Below are positions 1 through 9,412 of a DNA stretch of 64,000 nt, in pieces. How positions within the stretch are numbered: position 1 is the first letter of the stretch; every line of letters starts with the position of its first letter. A program made the translations under genes and the position numbers. The DNA lies in the NCBI GenBank assembly GCA_010015655.1, contig ML976697.1, positions 74,970 to 138,969 on the forward strand, read 5' to 3'. Origin of the DNA: Bimuria novae-zelandiae CBS 107.79 (taxonomy: Eukaryota > Ascomycota > Dothideomycetes > Pleosporales > Didymosphaeriaceae). The notes beneath the pieces were generated by a model. That model did no database searches. It saw nothing but the letters and a program-made list of their open reading frames with translations, and had not been told where the DNA came from.

Positions 1-252
1 GGTAAGTCGACGCCAGATTGGCCATGCTGGTTAGCGTGTCGGGATGGTCCGCTCCCAGCTTCTTCTTGAAAGTCTCCATTACTTGCACCTCCAGCTCTTC
101 CGCTGCATCCCACCGCCCTTGATTCCGGTAAGTCGACGCCAGATTGGCTATGCTGGTTAGCGTGTCGGGATGGTCCGCCCCCAGCTTCTTCTTGCGAGTC
201 TCCACTACTTGCCCCCTTAGCTTTTCAGCCTCGTCCCATCGTCCACTAAGTG
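1..252 (-). repeat. 126-bp tandem TPR-coding repeats
   Basis: Two adjacent units begin at 1 and 127 with the same first bases (ggtaagtcgacgccagattg). The 126-bp period equals one 42-aa TPR unit. The near-identity of the two units suggests recent unit duplication or homogenisation, which is common in fungal NLR repeat domains. The array probably continues to the left of the window. Confidence 0.85.
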
Positions 253-2053
253 AGTAGGCATCTGCCATTATTGCAATACTCCATACCGTGTCCTAATGCT
301 CTCGCCCTAAGGCCGTCTTTCGTACCTTCATAGACTGTATCGCCAGAGCCTCTGCTTCTCCTGCGCTTCCTTTACTCACCGCATACCACGCCGCACGATA
401 TAGTAGCGTAGCCCACTCTATCAGCGAAGATGCCGCTTCTGGCTTCTGGCTAGCTGCTGCCTTAGCGTGCGCGAACAGCGCCTGACACGCTGCCCAGTTT
501 TCGTACTCTCCCGTTGGGAACGCCGCGTAAAGGTTGCTAATAAACTGCTACTTCCACTGCTCTAACTTTCCGTTCGTTGCAAGCCACGTGCGCATGGAAA
601 GCTGAACGAGGGCGTGCATCTCGAAACTCGCGCCGTTAGTGTTAGCAGAGACGAAGCAGAAGTTGCGCAGTACGGTGACGTCATCGTTAAAAGCATCATC
701 CTCAAGGTTGTCGTCTTCGAAAAAGTCGTTTTCGAAAGAGTCGTCTTCAAAAAGGTCGTTATGAGAAGACTTGTTATCTAAGTAGTCCCGCAGATTGTTA
801 TTTTCAGAATCGCCGTCCTTAGACCTAAACTGCGGCTCACTGCCCTCTTCGCCGTTGTTAGCATCGGCCTTACTATCCCCTTAACTAATCTTCACCTTGT
901 CGTGCTTAGCTTGCAACTGTAGCACGCCCCTAGGAATCCCCTGGCGGTCGAAGAAGCTCATCAGCGATAGCAGGTCTACCGCCGACGGCCGCGTCTGCTG
1001 TATGTGCTCGAACGAGATCTGCCAGGTCGCGATAATCGAGTTCTTCGCCTCGCGATCTCGCCGCAGCTAACCCTCGTCACGATTAAGAAGGCTCGTCCGC
1101 TTGCGCTCGCTCTTCCTTAGTTAGTCTAGGTACTGTGCTACCGAGCACAGCGGCGCTCTCTGCGAGATATATGCAGCAGCCTGCACGATGGCAAGTGGCA
1201 TGCATTTGAGTGCTGCTGCTAGCTCCGCGAGCTCCATATCGCTACTGTTATCTGCCGGCGCTCCCAGCTTCCTCGCAAGTAGCGCCAGCGACTGCGCCTC
1301 GTCCATTGGGTCCAGCCTAATAATGTCGCGCTGCTCCACTAGCTTCCTCGCCGCTTCTTTGCTTCGCGATGTGATAAGAATGGAGCCGTGCTTGCAGTGA
1401 GGAAGGTACTCGCGCAGCGGTCTAGCTGCCGTCTGCGAGCTAGCAGTTTCGGCATCAAGCAGAAAGCTGGCATCGTCGACGTTGTCTAGCACAAGCAGCC
1501 ATGGCTGCTTGCTATCGCACAGCCAGCCGTGCACTAGCTTGAAGATGTTAATCTGCGGGTCCTGTCGTCCTGTAATCTTAACGCGGTCGGCGATGTCGTG
1601 GAAGCTCTACTCCAGCCGGGCGGCGTTGCTGGCGTGCGCCCACAGTACCCACGTCTCGGGCGACTACTCACGCGTGCGATAGGCATGCTCGATGGCAAGC
1701 TGCGACTTGCTACTCTGCCGTCAGTATGTCGTGCAGAGGTTGTGTGTGCAAGCTGCTCACCCAACCCCGCCTAGGCCGACAACGGCGTGCCTCGCGTCTG
1801 GCAGCGCACATTTCTTGCAGAGTTCGTCGAGTAGCGTCCCTCGCTCGACAAAGTGGGCGTCTCGCGCGAAGGGTATCACGATGGATGGCTGTGGTGGTGT
1901 CTCGCGTCGCTCTAGGCGGAGGGCCGCAGGTTAGCGCTGGGTCTGGCGCCCGTTGAGCCGCAACTCACCAGGCGGAGCATGGAATGTGTTTGTTACTGAG
2001 CCGAATATGTTACCAGCCTGAAAACCGGCGTTTCTGTCGCCGAAATTAGCCAT
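1..2053 (-). pseudogene. NB-ARC / TPR NLR-type gene, broken by seven nonsense codons, 3' end off the window
   Basis: Fungal NLR (STAND NTPase) of the NB-ARC plus kinesin-light-chain-type TPR class. The start is the ATG at 2053. Exon 1 encodes a Gly/Asn/Gln-rich N-terminus. Introns are 1968-1912 (57 bp) and 1760-1710 (51 bp); the second splits the P-loop, which reads GLGGVGKS after splicing. Then come a Walker B-like LLVLDNVDD (near 1490), the sensor region LITSRS, and about 42-aa TPR repeats with the ADHPDTLTS core at 1-290. One frame is kept from 2053 to base 1, but it contains TAG/TAA codons starting at 1666, 1609, 1123, 1069, 883, 550 and 295. All are C-to-T derivatives of Gln codons, and in several the family has Gln. 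Such receptors act in fungal self/non-self recognition and cell death. I infer a RIP-type pseudogene; the identification is firm. Confidence 0.9.
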
Positions 2054-2483
2054 GCTTAGTATACTGTAAAGAGACACGAAGTATGGTTTTGTGAGCAGAG
2101 TAGTAGTAGCCTGGCGCTTGCGTGAAGTCGTTCAGCTGCGGCACAAGGCTGAGGCATGAGCGTAACCGTCAAGCCGCCTCCCTTGTCGCAGCCACGCACG
2201 CGTCGACAACTTTAGTGGCTCTCATAGCTACAGAAGGAGACCGCACACTTATCGAAGCATCTATTTGAAGATGAGCGGCGACACGGTCACCCGGCTTGGT
2301 AAGCTGCCTATAATGTCTACCCGCACGACGTCGCCAAGTGATTAGTTATCACGGCGCCCTTGGTGTGCCAAAGTGAAGTTGTGCCATGGGAAGATGTGGC
2401 ACAGGTAAGGTCGCTGATAATTTCACTCATGCAACGCTTATCATCCGTAGCAGCCTAAAAGCCCAGATTCCGTAAATTAACTA

Positions 2484-4319
2484 ACGTGCCCGGCAAGCGA
2501 GCTGCGCAGGCAAGCGAACTGCGCACCCCACTAACTTTTCGCGACGCATCACCTTTTAACTACAATGTCTCAACTAACTACTTCTCAATCGCCCTACAAC
2601 GAAGCCGATATGTCCCTAGCTATCTTAGCTATAAACCAGAATCAGATCCAAAGCAGAAGACGCGCTGCTACTATCTATAGGGTTCCTAAAAGTACACTGC
2701 GTAGTCGATGCGCCGGAATCGCTGCACGACGCGATTATGAGCCCAGCTTAAAGAAGCTTACCAAGCTAGAAGAGGAGGTGATTACTAGGCATGTACTTGA
2801 CCTAGATTCACGAGGATTTCCGCCCACGCTAGGTGCTGTGCGAGATATAGCGAATAAACTACTCGCTGAGCGAGGCGCTGGCAAGATTAGCGAAAAGTGG
2901 CCGCGCAACTTCGTCAAGCGAATAGATAGCCTTACTACACGATTTAATTGACCGTACGATTAGCAGAGAGCTCTATGTGAGGATCTAGAGGCTATTAGGG
3001 CTTAGTTCGAGCTTGTAGCGCGCACGAAGGCCACCTATAGTATCTATAATAAGGATACCTATAACTTTAACGAGACTGGCTTTATAATAGGCAAGATATT
3101 AGCTTAGCTTGTTATTACAGGCTTAGAGAGACGCGATAGGCTAAAAGTAATATAGCTAAGTAAGCGCGAGTAGGTTATAGTAATTTAAGTAATTAATGCT
3201 ACTAGCTAGGCGATCCCGCCCTTTATTATCTTCGCTAGCTAGTACACCTCTCTGCCTGGTACTAGGACAATAATATACCACGCAACTGGGCTTTCGCTAT
3301 TAGCAATAATAGCTAGACTACTAACGAGCTTAGAGTAGAGTGGCTAAGGCACTTTATTAAGTATATAGTAGAGCGTAGGATAGGCGCGCGCTAGCTACTT
3401 ATATTTAATAGCTATAAGAGCTATAACTTGCTTAAATTTTAAGTGCTTTGTAAGGAGAATAATATCTATACTTTTTATATACTGTTATATTTATTGCACC
3501 TCTTATAGCTACTTAACGTTAGCTACTTTTCGCCGTTAAAGCGCGCGTATAGCCGCCAGATCAAGAGCCTAATACGCGACTACATTAGCTATATTATAAA
3601 GTTAGAGTTCCTACTAGCCTTCTGCGTAGCCTATAAGTAGGTAATTATAAAGGAGAATATCTGCGCAAGCTTTCGAGGCGCTGGCCTTACCCCACACAAC
3701 CTAGAGGCGGTGATAACAAAGCTTAATATAAAGCTTCGCACGCCTACACCACCTGCGCTAGAGGTTACCCTATAGGAAGCTAGAATACTAAGTAACACGC
3801 GCAAGCTAAAAGCTTAAATAATATTAATTTATAATAGGATTTAAAAGTATAAGAGCTTATTACCTGCTTCTATTATTGCAGCGCTTAATTAGCTTAAAAA
3901 GGGCGCTAAGGTAATAGCTTACGAAGCTACGCTTATGCGTGATCGGATCAAGAGGCTTAAGAAGACTAATAAGGCCACCACAACACGTAGAAAGCAAAAG
4001 AAGGAAGCGGATACAATAGCAAGGCACCTTAATAAAGGCAAAGGTAGAGGATATTATTGCTTAAAAGGATATTGAGCAGCAAGCTAGAGGGAGAAACACG
4101 TCAAAGTAGGGCACGATCAGGTGCCAATTGGCAGGCTTTAACACGCTGCAGCCGCTGCAAGAAGACTGGCCATAACTCGCGAACATGCAAGAAGGATAGT
4201 ATAGATACTATTTAATCTAGTATAGCAATTATGTGCTATTATCATATTGTGTTGTTGAGATAGGTCGCTATAAAGGTGCGAAAGGTTGGTGGGGTGCGCA
4301 GCTCGCTTGCCGGGCACGT
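2484..4319 (+). mobile_element. pogo/Fot-like DNA transposon (Tc1-mariner superfamily), 1836 bp
   Basis: Both ends carry the inverted repeat ACGTGCCCGGCAAGCGAGCT (continuing GCGCA), at 2484-2508 and 4295-4319, flanked by TA at 2482-2483 and 4320-4321. Size, TA target duplication and the HTH-CENP-B-type transposase inside fit fungal pogo/Fot elements. The left TIR has an extra near-copy of its own sequence (GCAAGCGAACTGCGCACCCC). The interior is rich in TpA and stop codons, so the copy is dead. Confidence 0.9.
2565..4216 (+). pseudogene. pogo/Fot-like transposase relic
   Basis: The open part (2565-2951, 128 codons) encodes a psq/Tc5-type helix-turn-helix DNA-binding region (YRVPKSTLRSR, then LTKLEEEVITRHVLDLDSRG, then WPRNFVKR). 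The same frame continues through stops into the catalytic region, where YNFNETGF at 3060-3083 replaces the usual YNFDETGF. The first catalytic Asp has therefore become Asn by G-to-A. In another frame near the end, 4147-4188 encodes a CX2CX4HX4C zinc knuckle (CSRCKKTGHNSRTC), common at the C-terminus of these fungal transposases. Numerous TAG/TAA codons and at least one frame change make it non-functional. The exact 3' end is uncertain. Confidence 0.8.
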
Positions 4320-4321
4320 TA

Positions 4322-6643
4322 TATAGTACAGTCGCTAGCGATTGCGGCTTCACTCCATCACACCGGCTGCAACATGTGCTGCTTAGCCTCAAGTTCCGTA
4401 AATGGGGTAGCGCTGACTGTGGAACGCTAAACAGACAGTTTGACTGGTTAGCTATCAACAAAAAGTGGGCTGGACCCTTGCTGGCACATCGGCCTGAGTT
4501 AGTGTTGCTGCCTGTACGGGTGAAGCGAGATACAGGATTCCTGTGTAAAGCGAACAGACGACACCTAGGCTGATCTCTGGCAGAGCCGCTAGGGCCGCCT
4601 TCAGTGACGCTTATGCACCTAACACAGAAATTATGTAAGATATATTACTGCGTCATTATGTACGCCTTGGCCATGTCTGTGGCTCGCTTACGATCGAGGT
4701 ACCGACCGGGGTGGCAATCTATGCCAGCTGTAGAAGTTGCAAAGCTAATTAAAGTAAGTTGTTCGTATCAGGCGACTCTATACAAGCGACTGATCATGTG
4801 TACGGTGTATAAGAACCTAAAAGAGCCAGGTTACGAGCCTACTCGCTAGTGAGGATAATTTCCTACTACGGCATTACTAACTTTTAACTGGTAACGAAGG
4901 TCACACATAATAGTAATTTTTGTATCATAACGGTGGGATACATTCTTAAGAAGACAGAGTATGGTATTTTCACCTTATACCGAAGATACTTATTACGCTG
5001 GGAGCTGCATTCTAAGTGCTATTAAAAGTACCTCTGATTGGCTTCGCTACACTGTGTGATTCGCGACGTTGTAAGTGACGTTATAGTAACTTTATGTTGA
5101 ATTAACCGCTTGCCCTTTAGACTCCTTTGTTGGCAAATCTATAACATAATCTACGTGCTTAACTTGCTCATGCTGAGGTACGTGGCATTTAATTAAACGT
5201 TTCCGTGAACCTTCGCTCGTCTTTGTTAAGCCCGACGGCAATAAGTTGGCGACTTTATTACTGGCGGGGGGTATAATTTATCCTTAACAAGTTAGGAGTT
5301 AACTCTTAAGATCTGTAGAAGGGGAGGAGCTTACAAGAGTCTCTTAGCCTGGAGGCAACTAACGCTGGCCTGTCTTATCTATTAATACGAATCTATTGAA
5401 TCTGCCGTTGCGATATGCTAGGAAATACATGTGGGTGTTGTATTTTTAGCATAACTTAGCTAATTTCTTGTATAGTGTTTTAGAGAGCCTTAGGTAGTTG
5501 TTGTTTGCAGCCCGCCTCGCCTTAGAGTGCGATAGCACCTGCGATTGCTGCGGAGACGCCATAACTGTAGGACTAGAAATTAGGACCAACCAGTCTACAA
5601 ATATATAGACTATACTGTACTGTAACCTGCATGCGGCGTCTGGATTTTAAATTAAGGTTCCTGTTTTTGGGTCCTAACATCTGGTTCCCGTTTCCGGGTC
5701 CTGATTTTCTAGTTCCCGTTTTCGGCCCCTGTCGGTTCTGAGGCTTTCTGATGTCCAGTTTCTGGCCTCTACCTAGAATGAGACAGGTACCCTAAACCAG
5801 TTTCCCGATTTTCGGTTAATATTACCAGGTTTTATGCTGCGTCCTGGATCCAGCCCCGCCATCGATGCTGCAGAGGTCTCGCTAACCCTTCTTCCTGGAG
5901 AAATCGAAGAGGAGGGACAGCAACATTAAAGACCAGAAACCCAAATATGGGAATGTGGCATATGTTGAGACACAGCGGCGGTTATGTGGGTGGGCGGGCT
6001 GTGTGGTGGTTGACGCCGGCGTGAGTGTGGCGCAGACATATGGTGGGCTGCAGTGCGATTGAGGGGCTTCTGGTAATAATAAGCCAAGGTTATGTGACAG
6101 GCGCTAAATTTAGTGATCGACAGGGCCGGTTAGCGAGACGATGCATCGCGTCTTAAGCTATATTATTAGCTTAGCCCTGTTACGAAACTCATGCGCTCCC
6201 CGCCTGCAGCTCTAGAGCTATGGCGCTTGTTGACGAGTTAATTTCCGAGACGGAGACCTTGCTTTAAAGCCTTTGAGCAGTTAAACATGACATTGAAAGC
6301 CCTTCTTGCTAGCGCGCAACGCTATCTTCCCTCTATAGTTGCTTAGTCTTGGCCGCCTCTTGTCTGTTACGGTACGATTCTATCAGGTTCTATGCCAAGA
6401 CTCTTGGGTGGATCCAGAGTGTGTATATATACGTAGAATACTTCTACTGTAGAGGAATGAACGCAGCTCTTCCCTTCCTCACATTGTCTGCCAGAAATTG
6501 ATAATGCCCTTCGGGACTGTTGAAACGTCCTATTGAGCATTATTAGCAACGTAAGGACCTTGCTCGAGCAGCTTCTACCCGATGGCAGCGCAGCGGGATG
6601 GGCCGATACGTAGTAGTAGGCGATTGCTTCTACACACGCTTCT
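4322..6643. other. No supported gene; AT-moderate spacer
   Basis: Short ORFs here (for example 4604-4849 on plus and 6367-6678 on minus) lack recognisable motifs, introns or codon-use support. The only structure I see is a short degenerate tandem repeat at 5656-5738, listed separately. Confidence 0.5.
5656..5738. repeat. Degenerate 27-28 bp tandem repeat (about three units)
   Basis: Units start at 5656, 5683 and 5711 with the pattern GGTTCCyGTTTyyGGGTCCT. Weaker relatives continue to about 5830. There is no coding context, so it is probably a minisatellite remnant. Confidence 0.55.
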
Positions 6644-8860
6644 ATGAATGCGCTAGAGCAACCTCGCGTGAACGCCACTGACCTGCCTGCCGCCTACGCG
6701 CCTACCATACCGCTGCTACTAAACCCAGCACCGTCCTTACGAGAGTAGTTACCTACGCCCTTGGTTTTATCTTTGGCTAATGCGGAGCTCGTTGCTAGCT
6801 TGTTAAGAGATTTTATTAACGGCGACGATGAGGCAGATTGCCAGCAGAACAACACTTTTGAGGGGGGACAGAGCGGAAGTTATAATGAAGAGCAGCACGG
6901 GACTGGGGTTGACGCTGAGCCAGAGGGTACATAACGTGCTGGAGCAGAAGGCGCATCGGATAGATATGGCAGAGGGGTCCATATTGTTGACTTTGGGGTA
7001 GAGTAGATGGGAGCCGCCCTAGTTGCGCAACTCGAGATGCTGGCCGTAGTAACACCTAGCCACTGCTATGACAAGATTAGGGTTATCAACTTTGACTCGC
7101 CGAACTTCTCGCAAGCGCAGACACCTGCTTCGGGGTACATAAGAGGCAGCATATACTCGAAAGATGGCTTTAAAGTAATGGTATTAACAACAGAGGCCGA
7201 CTTTACCTTTCTATTAGCAGATATCTTGAACCAAGAACACAGCTGGCTATCCCCGGAAGAAATTCGCTCCTTTTTCCAGGCCGTCTTTGACAACCCACCA
7301 AGTGAAGCCCTTCCGTATTTTGTGGGCCCTATCCCTATGTCGCCAGAATATGCACCCCTAGTAGATGCAGGGCCGAGGCTTTGGCGACGAAATAATGGCA
7401 ACATTCCTGGGGTTAACACGCCCTTTTGGTATATTAGCCAGTGCGACTGGACCCCCGCTACTCTGCATGTCGAGGATGGTAACCTTGGCTCTGTTAATCT
7501 CCTTCTTGCTGGAGCGCCAAAGCTCTGGCTTTTTATTCCTGAGTGCGAAAAGACCAATATCGAACGTTGTATGGAGGAGCTGTACGGTCCAGGGCGCGTC
7601 CCGTGTTCGCAGAAGATCCGCCACTACAACGCTATCATCTCTCCAACCCTTCTAGAGGAATGGGACATTACGTACTATCTGGACTGTTGCCTGCCTGGTG
7701 AGATGATTGTCACAAGACAGAACACGTACCACGAAGTCCTAAATATGGGCCCTAATATTGCCGAGTCTGTAAATATTGAGTTTAATAACACACCGGACAT
7801 GCCTGCAGGCTACGTCTGGTGTGAAAAGGGAAGCGGCCCTACAGCGTGTGGTCCCTATGTACTCACGGCTTCTGACTTTGGTTCGAGTTATGTCGAGGCG
7901 AGAAGCAACATGAAACAGATACGGACAGGAGGCATAACACCTGTCCCTAAAACCAAGAAACACAAGAGTCGTGCTAGCATGTCACTAGTTCCATTAAACG
8001 CAGGCATAGCCTATGGACGCTTCACCGATGCACATATTTACGATAGATTTGCAACGGAGCTTGGCTACCAGGTTGATAACCCCACGATTGCGTTCCTTAC
8101 TCGCCTTTTTTTCGCTATAGCGAGCCCTGAAGCCGTTAACTAGCTGCGGCAGACATGCTATCTGCGCCAAACTGGCAACGACGGTCATCTTTTTTCTAAA
8201 GGAGAGACAATCATCCAGGCAATGGAGGCTCTCGATAAGATAGAAGAGGTTGTGAGCAGTTGCTCCATCATTCGTCGCTACCACCTCCTACGTCTTACCG
8301 AATGTCGGACCGCCCTAGTTCAACAGTATAAGCTTAACCCTGCACAGCATACACGCACGCGAAATGGTGGTGAAGAAAAGACCCAGAAGGTAGAATCCTT
8401 AGCGCTACAGGACCTTTACTACCAAGCATATAATGATCGGGATCCGCCACCAGAGCTGCAGAAGAAACTCAAGAACCGTCTCTACCATGGACGCAACTGG
8501 GCTTCTCTGGCAGAGAGATACTCAGTGGGTATCCTTGCTCTATTACCCACCAGTAGGGATACAGACCTTACAAACACACAGTATATACTACACAGTATAA
8601 CTTATTATCTACTAACGTCTAGTAGAATTGAAAGGGTTAAGGATCGGGACTTCCTTGTGTTCCTAGATATATTGCAGCAGGAAAGAGGTGAATTTGTACA
8701 ACAGATGTCTACAGCAGTAGAAAATGTTTATGTTGATGTTCTGTTTAATCCAGAACCTATTCAGTGTTATAAGTTCGAACAGGTGGACCAACACATCCTT
8801 CACAATACCCTGTTTGATGACAGGAAACTTCTACAGTATTGTGCAAAGATTGAGTCTTAG
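6644..8860 (+). pseudogene. JmjC-domain protein gene with four in-frame stops
   Basis: One frame runs from the ATG at 6644 to the TAG at 8858-8860 (739 codons) but is cut by stops at 6746, 6932, 7004 and 8141, all TAG/TAA, as expected from CAG/CAA. The central part (about residues 240-385) is a JmjC-type Fe(II)/2-oxoglutarate oxygenase fold. It has the metal triad HVE (H275, E277) in TLHVEDGNLGSVNLL, a second His (H363) in QNTYHEVLNMG, and the typical PKLWLFIP strand. Family members demethylate histone or other protein residues in the nucleus. The second open segment (8222-8860) is a helical C-terminal region without a recognised domain. The triad is intact, so the loss came from nonsense mutations; suppression or a sequencing artefact cannot be excluded. 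Confidence 0.85.
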
Positions 8861-8990
8861 GAGATGCTAGTTTAGGCCGGAAGTTGTATTATGTAATCAG
8901 AGACTACGAAGTAGTCTCAGCTCTCTGGTCACGTGATGAAAATCTGCATGTTATGGTGAATGATCCCTGGCATTGTGCGGAAGCAGAGCC

Positions 8991-9412
8991 TCATGAGTGT
9001 TTCAACCGCATTACAAATGTGCCGATGCAAAGCGGGAACGTTCCTTGTAAGTTGCACCGTAATAGTTGTAGGGAGTTTGCCAGTATGGCTAGGTCTCCAC
9101 CACCCTGCGAGAAGAAGAAGCTGGCCGCGATACGCTTTTGTATTCGTAAGCGACAGTCCGAGCGATAGTCGACTTTCCCGTTCCAGCTAGGCCGTTCAGC
9201 CAGAAGATGCACCACCCATCCTGTCCGTCCGCCCAACCGTATATCTTTTTAAGAACGTCGACACGGGTTTCGGGGAGACAGGCGTTAAAAAAATTTCCCC
9301 TTCTTCGACAAAGCCTTTCAACGTCTCGTCTTCGAGATTCCTTGCGGTTTCCAGAGTAAGCGGTGTTTGTGCAAATCGTGGTGCGTCGAGTGGATTTTCG
9401 TCCGGCCGTGTT
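8991..9412 (-). pseudogene. NACHT-domain NLR fragment (3' part of a gene split by the hAT element)
   Basis: The minus strand reads ACLPETRVDVLKKIYGWADG, then CIFWLNGLAGTGKSTIARTV. This is the typical fungal NACHT entry with Walker A GLAGTGKST. After TIARTVAYEYK the frame shifts, and the next frame continues with the expected IAASFFFSQGGGDLAILAN. A second probable shift at a T-run near 9285 precedes NFFNACLPETR, because a neighbouring frame carries the matching GFVEEG. Similarity fades after about 8991, so the downstream regulatory and repeat domains are missing. Its 5' continuation lies on the far side of the hAT insertion at 12630. Such proteins are NLR-type NTPases of heterokaryon incompatibility or immunity. 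Confidence 0.8.

Noticed and set aside
1..252. CRISPR-like array from the evenly spaced repeats at the left edge
   Set aside because: The repeats are in-frame TPR codons with a 126-bp period and no spacers; eukaryotic context.
6367..6678. 103-codon minus-strand ORF upstream of the JmjC gene
   Set aside because: It overlaps the beginning of the JmjC frame and has no motif.
7066..7963. Long minus-strand ORFs antisense to the JmjC gene
   Set aside because: They shadow the conserved plus-strand frame and show no motifs of their own.
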